A stretch of 64,000 nt of DNA from Rhodothermia bacterium (GCA_017303715.1 JAFLBZ010000002.1:171353-235352), one strand, 5' to 3'. Shown: positions 20,453 to 30,819, numbered from the stretch's first letter. Notes: generated by a model from the letters alone, not told the origin. Made by a program: numbers and translations.

Positions 20453-20962
20453 GATAAAGCCGGTTTAATTAACGAAAGAAAACCAAACCCAATATGCTTG
20501 TGGTATTGTCGCATATGTTTTTTTGATGACATCAAGGTACAACCTTTCCTGTAAAGGATCGGCGTATTCAGAACGAAAATATGGTGTTTTCTATGGGATG
20601 GGATTTCCCCCACCTTTAAAACCGAGTTATTGGTTGGTGATGATGGATGGTTAGAATTTCTTGTGATTTTAAGCCAAGCGAAAACACATCGAACGCTTTT
20701 ATAGGGTTGGTACAGTGACGGGCACGACCGATGAATGAATTAAGAATCCTTAACGGTGCAGACCTGCGCGAACAAACAGAGGCTTTCCGAAGGTAGCATT
20801 TTGGCAAAACAGGCGGCTTTTATTATACCGTATTGACCTCACCTCTAACGCATAGTATAATATGTTGTAGAATATCTGTGTATTACATTATCTCTGACCC
20901 TTCAAAAATCGTTAAGGAGTAAAATTCTGAGAATCTCCAAAATCACAATTCCAAAGAATTCG

Positions 20963-21006
20963 ATATGCTTCGTCAAGAGTGAAAATATGCTTCGTCAAGG
21001 GTGAAA
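20963..21006. repeat. 22-bp tandem duplication
   Basis: Two adjacent copies of ATATGCTTCGTCAAGRGTGA plus AA differ at one base only (A or G at position 16). They lie in the gene-poor stretch upstream of pdxH, and their role is not evident. Confidence 0.85.
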
Positions 21007-21181
21007 GGAGGAGCAAGTGACTCCACATCTTTGCGATGATTACGATTAAGGGGCAGTTGTATTATGAAGTACACCAAGATCGCTATACAAGAATAAGTAT
21101 AACAAGTAGGCTTGAATACATCTCAAAATGAGCAACTAAGGAAACTTTTCTATTTAAATGAGACCCTGCAAGCATCCATAA

Positions 21182-21433
21182 AAATTTAGATATTCATTTT
21201 TCCCTCAACTATCACACCAAAGGATCTTTTCATCTGGCGATCAAATTCCCTATACCCTCGAATCCAATGCAACCAGGCTGCTCTGGGCTTACTTGAAAAA
21301 GACTATCTCTCAGAAAACGGCCTATAAAACGCATGAGGAACGACTCATTAGATCGCTTGATGATATCGGTAACAATCCAAACCTTATAAAATCACTCTTA
21401 TGGAAGAACACGGTAAATATTCTTACAGGCTAA
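21182..21433 (+). pseudogene. Possible gene remnant, 83 codons without a start
   Basis: The frame is open from a stop near 21179 to TAA at 21431 but has no credible start. The predicted residues are mixed and protein-like, for example YTLESNATRLLWAYLKK and HEERLIRSLDDIGNNPNLIK, unlike random non-coding translation. I do not recognise the family. It could be the 3' end of a gene whose 5' part has been lost. Chance cannot be excluded. Confidence 0.3.
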
Positions 21434-21522
21434 GGGCTGGCTCAATAATCTTTTAGATGTAGCAGAATGAAAAAGCATCTTTGGCCCACCGAAAAGGACC
21501 GCCGTAGCGCGCACGATGGCGG

Positions 21523-22683
21523 TTAGCTGTATCTGCGCTGTTTGTTTTTCATCGAAAAAAAAAGTTGCATCACTTGTGTTGTATGTTGGGCAAGAAAAGT
21601 TGCTGCGCCCTTTTTAGCCTCTTCAAGCGACATCGGACGGGGTAGAATGGAGGCGGCATAAACCAAGCCAAGTTCGCGTATTTGGGTGTAGTCAAGGTCT
21701 AATGTACCACAGAATGCAATTACCGGAACATCTTGTTTTTTTGCGGCCTCCGCCAATTTATACACCACTTTTCCAAAGGTCGTTTGGTGGTCTATCTTGC
21801 CTTCACCAGTGATGAGTATATCGGCTGTTTGGAGGTGATCGTGTATTTTGGCGTATTGCATCAACACTTCCATTCCAGATTGCAGTTTGGCTCCACAGAA
21901 GACCCGCAGTCCAAAGCCCAATCCACCAGCCGCCCCGCTTCCGGGTACTTTTGCCTCCACTTCGCTACAATAACCCAAGCGTTCCAATACGGTTACAAGG
22001 TTGCGCAGGCCATCATCTAATAATTTCAAATCCTTGTTTTTTGCTCCTTTTTGTGAGGCAAAGACGTGTACGGCTCCGTTTGGGCCATAAAGCGGGTTCG
22101 CTACATCGCAGGCCGCCATGAGGTTCAGAGTTTTCAGATGTTTCGGCACATCCACATCCGAAATTGTCGCAATCTTGGACAATGCCGCACCAGAAGGTTG
22201 TAGTAAATGCCCCTGTTCATCCCAAAACGCCCAGCCAAGTGCCGTAGCCATGCCCATTCCGCCGTCGTTGGTGGCACTGCCTCCCAGCCCCAGAAGAATT
22301 TGTGACGCCCCGCGTTCGATGGCCGCACGGATAAGCTGCCCGGTTCCGTATGTTGACGTAAAGAGCGGATTTTGCTCTTCGGGTGCGAGCAAGTGAAGCC
22401 CCGAAGCCTGCGCCATCTCGATAAAAGCCCATTGCCCTGCTTCCGAAAAGCCAATTGCGGCGCTCACTTCTCGTCCCAAAGGATCCAGCACCCATACTTC
22501 TTGCTTCGCCCCATGCGTTTGTCCCAAGAGCAAGGCCAATGTACCCTCGCCTCCGTCCGCCATTGGACAGATAACGATTTCGGCATCGGGGAATGCGAGC
22601 CTGACGCCCTCCGCAATGGCTTGTGCGGCGGCGTGTGCCGTAAGCGAGCCTTTAAACTTATCAGGGGCGACGATTACTTTCAT
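21523..22683 (-). CDS. glxK: Glycerate kinase (GlxK/GarK type)
   Basis: This family phosphorylates D-glycerate, usually to 2-phosphoglycerate, feeding glyoxylate or sugar-acid carbon into glycolysis. The 386-residue product opens with MKVIVAPDKFKGSLTA, then CPMADGGEGTLALL, both hallmarks of glycerate kinase type 1. LLGLGGSATNDGGMGMATALG and ITGEGKIDHQTTFGKV follow. The length fits the family. It lies 68 bp downstream of the alpha-2-macroglobulin gene, with a terminator between them, so it is probably transcribed separately. No glyoxylate pathway partner is nearby. Confidence 0.93.
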   Translation of the reverse strand: MKVIVAPDKFKGSLTAHAAAQAIAEGVRLAFPDAEIVICPMADGGEGTLALLLGQTHGAKQEVWVLDPLGREVSAAIGFSEAGQWAFIEMAQASGLHLLAPEEQNPLFTSTYGTGQLIRAAIERGASQILLGLGGSATNDGGMGMATALGWAFWDEQGHLLQPSGAALSKIATISDVDVPKHLKTLNLMAACDVANPLYGPNGAVHVFASQKGAKNKDLKLLDDGLRNLVTVLERLGYCSEVEAKVPGSGAAGGLGFGLRVFCGAKLQSGMEVLMQYAKIHDHLQTADILITGEGKIDHQTTFGKVVYKLAEAAKKQDVPVIAFCGTLDLDYTQIRELGLVYAASILPRPMSLEEAKKGAATFLAQHTTQVMQLFFSMKNKQRRYS

Positions 22684-22703
22684 GAGGGGTTGGATAAAGC
22701 AAG

Positions 22704-22733
22704 AAGCCCCTTGTCCATAACGACAAAGGGCTT
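22704..22733 (-). terminator. Terminator after the alpha-2-macroglobulin gene
   Basis: On the minus strand AAGCCCTTTGTC and GACAAGGGGCTT form a 12-bp stem around GTTATG, followed by CTTGCTTT. It lies directly after the stop at 22752. Confidence 0.75.
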
Positions 22734-22751
22734 CACGGTGTGCAGAGGAAA

Positions 22752-25700
22752 TCAGTTGGCCACCGTCAGCCGCAAGGTTTTGGTACGTCCGTTTACTTCG
22801 GGTTGATACATGGCCTCGGCGGATACAGGTGGATAGACAAAGGTTCCAAGTGAGGTTGCACGCGCCGCATAAGAATAGGTATGCTCTCCGCCGCCCAAAT
22901 AATCGGCAAACAACAAGACGCGATCGTCCCGGATTTCGGTGTGGTTAAATGATCCCCACCAATTGCTCTGGCCGGTATTGGCTGTTGCAGCCGAGGACGT
23001 GGTGGCAAAGGCGGCATTCAGGGCTTCCAGTCCGGCGGGTAAGGCATCATCCACCACCACATAATTTCTTGTGGCATTGGTTTGCACCCGTAAAGTCACT
23101 TTCACCAATTCGCCGGGTTTTAGGCGTAAGTTCCCATTTGCATCAGGCGAGACCGTACCCACTGTTTGGCCACGATCATTTAGACGCTCGATGGTGCGGC
23201 TCAACGTCAAGCCATTAGCTGCTGCGGGCAGGGGTTGGGTGGTATAAGCTTCCATCAGGAGCGAATAGAAAAGGCGTCCTGAACCGGATTTGCTTACCTG
23301 CACCGGAACATTTTGGTTGCTACCAAAGCCACCTAAGGTTCGGGTTTGTTCTACCACATTAAGTGTTCTGCCGCTAAAGGTTTGGCGCATGAGGGATTGT
23401 CCGGCCATTTTCACCTCTGCCGAGAAATTGGGGGATTCTTTCTCGAATGCTTTGTAGTACTTGGCAAAGGCTTCTACTACGGTCGCATTGTCTTGAGTAG
23501 AGGCCCACCAGCCTTGCTTGCGGTTTTGCATGAGGTAGCGGATCATCTTCTCGGCAACCTGTCGGGTGGCGTCGGAGGGGTCTAATTCAATCAACGAAAT
23601 GAGGCCCAAAGCCGTAGAGCGGGTATTGCTTGCAAAGAGCCATCCCCAAGCATTATCGGTAGGGGCGGCAATATAGGCCGAGGTCGCTTCCATGCGGATA
23701 TTGCCCCGTACTTTGTTCAGCAAAGCCCATTTGTATTTGTTTAGGTTGCTGTCTTTAGAAAGGTGAATGGCACGGATAAGATGGTTCAGGCCATCTGCCG
23801 AAAGGCCAGCTTTTCCCGAATTGGCTTGCTCGGCGAGGGTGTAAAGTTCGCCGGAGAGGACTTTGCCATGGCGTGCGAGAGCAAAAAGCATCATGGCTCG
23901 GGTATCAGGCCAAATAGAGGCGGGGTAATATTCGGGCTTGCGGTCGCTGTTCCGAATGTACTCTGCTAAGGTAGTGGTTGCGCCATTTACCATATCTGGC
24001 TGGACGGTGAATCCGGCATCTTGGGCCTCCTTCATCGCCAAGAGCGTATAAGCGGTGACGTATGGATTCAGTTCTCGGTCTCCAGCCCAGAGCGAGAAGC
24101 CATCCCCCAACCAATAATCGCGCAGGTTGTTCACCCATTGCGTCGTCACCGTTTGGGCATCGTTTCCTTTAAGGGCTTTGAGATCGAAGGCGGCAAGGAC
24201 ATCTTGGCCCAACAGCAACGGACGAATCCGTGATGTTCGTTGCTCTAAACAGCCATAGGGATACTCGAAGAGGTATTGCGTTGCACCATCTAAACCAACC
24301 AATGCTGTACTGGCAAGGCGGGTGCGAATGGTTCCGGAGCTAAAAGCTGCTGGCGTAAGGAAGGCTTCTTGTGCGGTTCCATCGGTGGAGGCAAATGTAC
24401 CAAAGGCGATTTTGGACGAAGGCTGTTGTAGGCTCAGTTGTGTTTGGAAGGCGTCTTTCTCGTTACCCAAAGCGGCTCGGAAGGTGATCTTTCCATTACC
24501 TGTTTGGGCGGTTTTCCAAGCAAAGCGAACTTCTTTGGTTTCGCCGTTTTTCAGATAAACCGATTGCGTAGAAGAGCCAGTGAGTTGTAGGCCATTTTCG
24601 CCGAAGGCGGTAACGGTTGCATTACCATCTTTACCTGTGGTATTCGTAACCAAAACGCCGCCCTCGAATTGGTCGTTTAGTCGTGCAAAACGGGGCAAGG
24701 CTGGCGTCAAGACCAAGGGCTTACTGACGACGACATCCTCCGAACCCATCCCAAATCGGTGGTTTTGCGTGATCGCAACGGCCATCAGGCGGAACGTGGT
24801 GAGACTTTCGGGGAGTTTGAACTTGATGGTTGCACGCCCGGAGCCATCCGTCCGGATTTTAGGATTCCAATACGCCTGTGGTCGGAAGTCGCGCCGCACG
24901 TCACCGCCATTACCACCACCACCGCCCATATCTTCTTCTTTGTCACCATAATCACGTTGAAGGAGTAGAATACTTCGTGTATCGGACGTGCGGACTTGCA
25001 GATCGCGCGCACCATAAAACGCCTCAAAAGGATCGGGGAGTTTATAATCCAATAAATTCAGCACCCCAGCATCCGCCGCCGAGAAGGCAATTTCGCCTGC
25101 AACACCAGAACCGTTTTCATCGGTCACTTTCAGGTTTACGGTTACTTCTTCGCCGGGCTTAGCGTTTTTGGCAGTAGGTTCTACGGCCACCTTAAGATGG
25201 CGCAGTCCCGGATCCACATTGAGTTGGATGTATCCAATTTTGAAACTCGGCGCACCAACATCGTTTCGGTTTGTGGGTGCTGCTGTTCTACCAGAAAAGA
25301 GCATCACACTCACAAAGGCATTGGGTAGATGTTCTTCTGTAAGGGGAATGTCTATCATTGGCGCAGAGCCGGTGAGGGTTTCTACACGGCTGGAAAGGAT
25401 TCCTTCCCGCTCAATGGTGATGAGGGCGGTACATGTTTCGTAGGGGGAGGCAATCATCAGGCGCGCTGTTTGGCCGGGTGTATAGGTTTTATGATCCGCC
25501 ACCACTTCTATTTTATTGTCGTCGTGACGCTCCCAACCCACATATCCACTACCACCTGTTGCATAGAAATAAGACTCCGACCGCACCAAGTTCCCGCGTA
25601 TATCGCGTCCAGTGGCACGTACTACATAAAATCCGGCCTCTGGCACGTCTAAATTCAAACGTTTGGCTTTTCCGGCTTCGGTGGTGATTTTTGCGGTTCC

Positions 25701-28493
25701 TTTGGTGTCTTCACGCATATTGGAGCGCCAGCGCATCGCCCCATCCACGCCCACTTCGCGCACGCTGTTGTATTCTTGTTTAATGAGTTGCACATTTACA
25801 TCGCCAGAAACTGGAAAACCATTGGGATCCACCGTTATAACGTCCAACGAGAAGGCGCTACTTTTACCCAATTCCAAGAAAGTAGTTTGTGGTTTGAGAC
25901 CCACATAAAAAAGACCCGGATGCACCACCACCCGCGATCCGCCCATGCTTTCTTGGCGAGCCGGATCGGTTACGGTCGCTTCCAACGTAAGTTTAACCGG
26001 CGTCCCCAAGCCATTTCCTTTAAGTGGAACCCGAAACTTGGCCATTCCATCTCCGCCCAGCGTCAAGGAAGAATCCACCTGCGCCAGCGTGGTATATAGG
26101 CTGTTCATGGGGTCGCTACCGTAATCGGAGTCATAAAGGCCATATCGCGCCACACCGAAACGGTAATCCTCGTATCCGGGCGGGGTATAATCCGTTGGTT
26201 CTTGGTCTAAGCGGTACTTCAAGGGTTGTCCCGCCATGGCTGCACCAAACAAATAGCGCCCAGAAATGGTGGCATCATAAAAATCGCCCGCAATATAGTT
26301 TTGTGCATTAGGACGCGCTGTTACAGCAAAAGTAGCTCTTCGGAAAGAGTCTATCCGGAAAGTCCCTTTCCCTACATCATTGCTTTCATATCCATAATAT
26401 TCGGTTACATTGGTGGTATCCGAGGCCAAAATGGCACGCATGGTATATTCCCCTTGATCAGCTCCGGGCGAGGACATCCAGTCAAAATCCAAGGATCCAA
26501 AGTCAGACGGGCTAAGGCGTTGGTCATACACAATATCATTTTTGGGGCCATAGATCAAAACCCGCAATGGCTCTTTAATCAATTGCCAGTCTTTGTCCAA
26601 CCGCTTCCGGAAAACGCCTTTCAGGTGTACTTTTTCCCCTGCACGGTACAAGCCTCTATCAGAAAATATAGAACCCGCATAGCTTTGTTTTTTAGCGGTA
26701 TAGCCATAAGAAATATCGAAGCGGTATGGCTCAATACCATCATCCATATTACTGGCGGTAAAGGCCAAATCGCCGTCTTTCTCCACGATGGCATATTGAA
26801 TGGGTTCGCTATATGCTTCTTTTTGTTGAATGCCTAAGCGTGCCCAGCCCGGACTTAATGCACGACCTTGCGCATCGGTTGTACCGCTCCAACGAGCATT
26901 GTTTTGTGCATCTCGGATGGTCACTTTTGCATTTGGGACGGGCTTGGCGGTTTGCAACTCCGTGACCACGATAAGGTTTTGGTGTGGGCTAAACTTCCCT
27001 GTTACGGCCATATTGCTCACTTGAGCTAATGCAGTTGCGGTGCGCTCATCCTCTGGCTTTGGCCCCGTCTTTACCTTCATGGCTACGGCCACAACACCCT
27101 TTTTATTGGATAAGACCGAAGATAAGTCTAAAGGCGTAGCACCAATCTGGTTACGCGGCAGGTTCAGTTTATAATCGTTGGTCGCCTCAATGGGCTTGGG
27201 TTTCTGTGATTCATCAACATCATAATACCGCCATTCGTCATAAACAGGAATGAGCGGAACCACCTGGTCTGCACGGATACGCTGCATCCCCACTTTTACA
27301 CTCGGAACGTTTACGCTTCGGATGGGGATGAAGGTGCGCTGATTAGACTCGATGACCATGAGACCGCTTTTCATGTCGGCAAATGGGCTGAATGCCTTGG
27401 TTTTGAAGGTGATCTCGGCATTGCCCAACGTTTGACCATGAATGTCGGTTAAGCCACGCACCGTCGCTGTATAATTCGTTTCGGGCAACCATTGCATGGG
27501 CAAATTGTGCGAAGTGGCTTCGGTATTGTCGCGAGCCTCTATACCCACCGGCCAGCGTACTGCCGGACTGAAGGTTAGTGCCTTGCGTAAGGTGCCAAAC
27601 TTTACGGGGCTTGAGAAATTCAAGGATATGCCGCGTGCCGGATCAAAAACTCGCGAATCGGAGGATGCTTCATCGTAATATGTATTCTGTGAAGCGCCCA
27701 AAAGAGCCAAATCCGGAAACGTTGTAAAGGAAACGGTATGCTCGGCCTCCATCCCTAAGCCGCCCTCTTTGCCCCGTAGCCCCTTCGCCAAAACCACCTG
27801 ATAGGTACGTCCTTTGGAGAGGGTCTCTGTAGGACGAATCACCAAGGTCGAGTCACCTTTTTTCTCTACACGAGCACCAACCGTTCCGCCGTCTTTCATC
27901 CGAAGCGAGACATAGCCGCTGGCTGTCCCCGCCGCCATTCCTTGGTTAAACCGCACAAAAATGGTTGGTTTATTGCTCACTTGTTCCGTCCCATCGGCTG
28001 GTTCTGAATAGACCACACTTGGGCGGGGCGTCTCGAAGATCCATTCAAAGTCCTCGTTTAGCGACTCACCGTTCAGGGCTTTAAGTCCTTTCCGCAAGAC
28101 CACCTTATATTCGGTTGCATTTGATAGCGGCGTATCTGGCTGGAAAACAAGGGTTTGCGTGCCCTCCCAACGTAATTTCCCCGAAACAGAAGGCGTGACT
28201 TGCAACTGGCCCGCGGGGAGGTTATCCGCCGAGGCACCTATGGCCACCATCGGCTTGCTAAACGAAACCGAAATCGCTTGTACGCCATCCATTTGCTGCA
28301 TCGTGCCGAACGGAACTGCAGCAATCAGGCTAAGAGGGCCATTAATAGTAGGGGTAAATTTTAGGCGATTGCTGGCATCTAAGGCTATATCTTTGGCAGA
28401 TTTGAACCACCCGCCATTCACAATTTCGGTGTCTTCTTTGCAGGAAACCAACAATAACAAGGCCAAAAGGGGCAAAATCTTTAGGTAACGCAT
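22752..28493 (-). CDS. Bacterial alpha-2-macroglobulin lipoprotein
   Basis: Bacterial alpha-2-macroglobulins are large periplasmic lipoproteins thought to trap foreign proteases. The 1,913-residue product has a lipoprotein signal with Cys18 after LLLLVS. It then has a series of macroglobulin-like beta domains, including bacterial Ig-like N-terminal segments with repeated KPMVAI and KPTIFVRFNQGMA patterns. The thioester motif GCLEQ is intact (Cys 1415, Gln 1418) within YPYGCLEQRTS, followed by the helical thioester domain with WLGDGFSLWAGD. A receptor-binding-type C-terminal domain closes it. Length and order fit the longer YfhM-like class. In enterobacteria the gene neighbours penicillin-binding protein 1C; no such partner is seen here, and obgE is divergent. 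Confidence 0.92.
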   Translation of the reverse strand: MRYLKILPLLALLLLVSCKEDTEIVNGGWFKSAKDIALDASNRLKFTPTINGPLSLIAAVPFGTMQQMDGVQAISVSFSKPMVAIGASADNLPAGQLQVTPSVSGKLRWEGTQTLVFQPDTPLSNATEYKVVLRKGLKALNGESLNEDFEWIFETPRPSVVYSEPADGTEQVSNKPTIFVRFNQGMAAGTASGYVSLRMKDGGTVGARVEKKGDSTLVIRPTETLSKGRTYQVVLAKGLRGKEGGLGMEAEHTVSFTTFPDLALLGASQNTYYDEASSDSRVFDPARGISLNFSSPVKFGTLRKALTFSPAVRWPVGIEARDNTEATSHNLPMQWLPETNYTATVRGLTDIHGQTLGNAEITFKTKAFSPFADMKSGLMVIESNQRTFIPIRSVNVPSVKVGMQRIRADQVVPLIPVYDEWRYYDVDESQKPKPIEATNDYKLNLPRNQIGATPLDLSSVLSNKKGVVAVAMKVKTGPKPEDERTATALAQVSNMAVTGKFSPHQNLIVVTELQTAKPVPNAKVTIRDAQNNARWSGTTDAQGRALSPGWARLGIQQKEAYSEPIQYAIVEKDGDLAFTASNMDDGIEPYRFDISYGYTAKKQSYAGSIFSDRGLYRAGEKVHLKGVFRKRLDKDWQLIKEPLRVLIYGPKNDIVYDQRLSPSDFGSLDFDWMSSPGADQGEYTMRAILASDTTNVTEYYGYESNDVGKGTFRIDSFRRATFAVTARPNAQNYIAGDFYDATISGRYLFGAAMAGQPLKYRLDQEPTDYTPPGYEDYRFGVARYGLYDSDYGSDPMNSLYTTLAQVDSSLTLGGDGMAKFRVPLKGNGLGTPVKLTLEATVTDPARQESMGGSRVVVHPGLFYVGLKPQTTFLELGKSSAFSLDVITVDPNGFPVSGDVNVQLIKQEYNSVREVGVDGAMRWRSNMREDTKGTAKITTEAGKAKRLNLDVPEAGFYVVRATGRDIRGNLVRSESYFYATGGSGYVGWERHDDNKIEVVADHKTYTPGQTARLMIASPYETCTALITIEREGILSSRVETLTGSAPMIDIPLTEEHLPNAFVSVMLFSGRTAAPTNRNDVGAPSFKIGYIQLNVDPGLRHLKVAVEPTAKNAKPGEEVTVNLKVTDENGSGVAGEIAFSAADAGVLNLLDYKLPDPFEAFYGARDLQVRTSDTRSILLLQRDYGDKEEDMGGGGGNGGDVRRDFRPQAYWNPKIRTDGSGRATIKFKLPESLTTFRLMAVAITQNHRFGMGSEDVVVSKPLVLTPALPRFARLNDQFEGGVLVTNTTGKDGNATVTAFGENGLQLTGSSTQSVYLKNGETKEVRFAWKTAQTGNGKITFRAALGNEKDAFQTQLSLQQPSSKIAFGTFASTDGTAQEAFLTPAAFSSGTIRTRLASTALVGLDGATQYLFEYPYGCLEQRTSRIRPLLLGQDVLAAFDLKALKGNDAQTVTTQWVNNLRDYWLGDGFSLWAGDRELNPYVTAYTLLAMKEAQDAGFTVQPDMVNGATTTLAEYIRNSDRKPEYYPASIWPDTRAMMLFALARHGKVLSGELYTLAEQANSGKAGLSADGLNHLIRAIHLSKDSNLNKYKWALLNKVRGNIRMEATSAYIAAPTDNAWGWLFASNTRSTALGLISLIELDPSDATRQVAEKMIRYLMQNRKQGWWASTQDNATVVEAFAKYYKAFEKESPNFSAEVKMAGQSLMRQTFSGRTLNVVEQTRTLGGFGSNQNVPVQVSKSGSGRLFYSLLMEAYTTQPLPAAANGLTLSRTIERLNDRGQTVGTVSPDANGNLRLKPGELVKVTLRVQTNATRNYVVVDDALPAGLEALNAAFATTSSAATANTGQSNWWGSFNHTEIRDDRVLLFADYLGGGEHTYSYAARATSLGTFVYPPVSAEAMYQPEVNGRTKTLRLTVAN

Positions 28494-28693
28494 ATGCGAT
28501 CCAATTTGATGATGTGTAACAAAAAGGGGTTATCAATCAAGATACGCACACAGAACGAAATCCAAACCACATTTAACACCTTACCTTTAAAAAATAATCG
28601 CTTGAAGTTTCCGTACTTGACCATACCCGAAATTCCCTTAATCCTAAAATCCCCCCAGTCGGCTTTGTCGTACCTTGAAAGAAAAAGAAAAAT

Positions 28694-29698
28694 ATGAAGT
28701 TTGTAGATTATGTGACCATTACCGTGCGGAGCGGAAAAGGTGGCGCTGGTGCCGTTTCCTTTCGTCGTGAACCCTTCGTACCCCAAGGCGGTCCCAATGG
28801 TGGCAATGGTGGGAAAGGCGGCTCGATCCTTCTGGAGGCCGATCATCACCTTTATACCTTGTTGGACTTGCGCTATAACCGCCATCACTTTGCCGAAAAT
28901 GGGCAAAACGGAAGCAGCAACCTTAAAACCGGAAAGGATGGCCAAGACATGATCTTGCGCGTACCCTGCGGGACGGTGGCAAAAGATACCGACACGGGTG
29001 AAGAATTAGGCGAAGTCATGCACCCGGGCGACCGGATCATGCTGGTCAAAGGAGGTAGAGGAGGAAAGGGCAACGATCATTTCAAGACCTCGACCAACCG
29101 CGCTCCGAGACATGCCCAACCCGGTGAATCGGGCGAAGAACGTAACATCACCTTAGAATTAAAGGTCTTGGCGGATGTGGGCTTGGTTGGCTTCCCCAAT
29201 GCAGGGAAAAGCACCCTCATCTCTGCACTTTCGGCGGCGCGTCCTAAAATTGCAGACTATCCTTTCACTACTTTGGAGCCGAATCTGGGCGTGGTGGCCT
29301 ATAGAGACTTCAAATCCTTTGTTATGGCCGATATTCCGGGAATTATCGAAGGCGCACACGAGGGGCGAGGCTTGGGATTGCGCTTCCTAAAACACATCGA
29401 GCGGAATGCCGTTTTACTCTTTATGATTCCGGTTAACACCGAGGATATCCCACACGCCTACCAAATCCTTCTCGAAGAATTAGAAGCATTTAACCCCGAA
29501 CTCGTCGAGAAGCCGCGTATGCTTGCCCTTACCAAAATGGATCTACTAACGCCAGAGGAAAAGCAGGAATTGCACCGCCGGATAAAAGACTTGCCTTCCG
29601 GTTTGTCTGTCTTTCCGATTAGTGCAGTGACACACCTTGGCTTAGACCCTTTGAAAGATGCACTCTGGGCGGCTATACAAACCGCAAAAGGTGAATAA
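28694..29698 (+). CDS. obgE: GTPase Obg/CgtA
   Basis: Obg is an essential GTPase that acts in 50S ribosome assembly and stress signalling. The 334-residue product has the glycine-rich Obg fold (residues 1 to about 158), including GGAGAVSFRREPFVPQGGP and GNGGKGGSI. The G domain follows: GFPNAGKSTLIS (G1), TTLEPNLGVV (G2), DIPGIIEGAHEGRGLG (G3), TKMDL (G4) and ISAVT (G5). There is no C-terminal OCT domain, which is common in this group. Preceding bases GTACCTTGAAAG may be part of a promoter. The gene is divergent from the alpha-2-macroglobulin gene and followed by a restriction-modification pair. Confidence 0.95.
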   Translation: MKFVDYVTITVRSGKGGAGAVSFRREPFVPQGGPNGGNGGKGGSILLEADHHLYTLLDLRYNRHHFAENGQNGSSNLKTGKDGQDMILRVPCGTVAKDTDTGEELGEVMHPGDRIMLVKGGRGGKGNDHFKTSTNRAPRHAQPGESGEERNITLELKVLADVGLVGFPNAGKSTLISALSAARPKIADYPFTTLEPNLGVVAYRDFKSFVMADIPGIIEGAHEGRGLGLRFLKHIERNAVLLFMIPVNTEDIPHAYQILLEELEAFNPELVEKPRMLALTKMDLLTPEEKQELHRRIKDLPSGLSVFPISAVTHLGLDPLKDALWAAIQTAKGE

Positions 29699-29798
29699 AA
29701 TCTGGGCCAATAAAACACGCTATGACATACTGTGGTCATCCTTGCGCTTTAACCTTAATAGTTAAGGAAAGTTTTGCCTCAGAGAAAACTTAAAAGCC

Positions 29799-30818
29799 AT
29801 GCAAGACTTAAAAGAGTTAGAGCAAAAAGCACTCAAATTCTGGCCAAGTAGCTTGATGAAGTTAGAGCAAAAATCCAGCATAGTGCCAAAACTAATAGAG
29901 ACGCAAGACAAGTTCATCAGTTTACTTAACCTTGCCGATGCTTCTCCATTTGCTTGGAAGGAGGCATTGCACACTACAAGCGTATTGCCTGCCAATTTAT
30001 TCTTAAAACATCTAATGGTGTTGTCAGATATTGGAGGAGAAAAACTAATGCGCTTCAGAGTAAACCTTCCTAATATTCTTTGTGATAATACTTTGTATTT
30101 TAAATGGCGTGGGGCTTCGTATTCCTATCGCTTTTCGTCATTTACAACTAAAAATTTGTGGAACAACACCCAATTAAAAATAAATGAAGTGGGTTTGCAA
30201 ATACCGTCTGTTTTGTCTGATCAAATTCAAGATGTGGCTATGCTTATTATGTTTGGAGGTCTTGCTGAAAACCTTCCTTTGCCAATAGAGATTCAGGAAA
30301 AATGTATCATCGGATCATTGATAGGCGAATCTGAATTGTTGGATACATTTGTACGGCAACGATATATTTGGGTAAGCCGAATTACAGGGGGAGCAGCATC
30401 AAATAAACTGGGGAATTTAGCCCAGCAATATGTTTTGCAATATCTTCAGCGTAATCTTATTGGCTGGGATTTTTCCTCAAAAAGTATTTCTGGAATATCC
30501 CAAAACGATCGAACACTAACTTCGTTTGATATGGTCGTTACATCCCCCAAAGGCAAAACTTGTGCAATAGAGGCAACTTTTCAGGTTACAACCAATAGCG
30601 TAATTGAGCGAAAAGCAGGACAAGCTTTAGCAAGGCAGCAACAATTGCACGCTTTAGGACACAAAATTGCATATGTAATTGATGGTGCGGGTAATTTCCA
30701 ACGCTCATCTGCCCTGAAAACAATTTGCCAATATAGCGATTGCACAGTAACATATCACGAGGAGGAACTTGCAAGATTGGCAGCGTTCTTAATACAAATG
30801 GATCAAACAAGCGAATAA
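29799..30818 (+). CDS. Probable type II restriction endonuclease (PD-(D/E)xK-like)
   Basis: The 339-residue product is followed one base later by a DNA methyltransferase gene, so it is most likely the cleaving partner. The C-terminal third has a core resembling the PD-(D/E)xK fold: TSFDMVVTSPKGKTCAIEATFQ with Asp244 and Glu258 (quoted here as its key residues), then VTTNSVIERKAGQALARQQQ, a segment seen in restriction enzymes. The usual Lys is replaced by a polar position (Thr/Gln 260-262), with Lys272 as a possible substitute. The N-terminal 190 residues match nothing I know. The DNA is distinctly A+T-rich beside obgE and dprA, a sign of transfer. Recognition sequence unknown. Confidence 0.7.
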   Translation: MQDLKELEQKALKFWPSSLMKLEQKSSIVPKLIETQDKFISLLNLADASPFAWKEALHTTSVLPANLFLKHLMVLSDIGGEKLMRFRVNLPNILCDNTLYFKWRGASYSYRFSSFTTKNLWNNTQLKINEVGLQIPSVLSDQIQDVAMLIMFGGLAENLPLPIEIQEKCIIGSLIGESELLDTFVRQRYIWVSRITGGAASNKLGNLAQQYVLQYLQRNLIGWDFSSKSISGISQNDRTLTSFDMVVTSPKGKTCAIEATFQVTTNSVIERKAGQALARQQQLHALGHKIAYVIDGAGNFQRSSALKTICQYSDCTVTYHEEELARLAAFLIQMDQTSE

Positions 30819-30819
30819 A

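Larger units (their letters stand above)
20453..21522. other. Gene-poor 1-kb region
   Basis: No intact gene is supported. It holds a 22-bp tandem duplication (20963-21006), an 83-codon open stretch without a start that looks like a gene remnant (21182-21433), and a hairpin ACCGCC...GGCGGT (21498-21523) just past the stop of the glycerate kinase gene. Base composition is more A+T-rich than the flanking genes. This suggests the decayed trace of an insertion. Confidence 0.5.

Noticed and set aside
20616..20807. 63-codon frame on the minus strand
   Set aside because: Composition unlike a protein and no known match; lies in the gene-poor stretch.
28481..28945. Antisense frame overlapping the start of obgE
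   Set aside because: Shadow of a well-supported gene.
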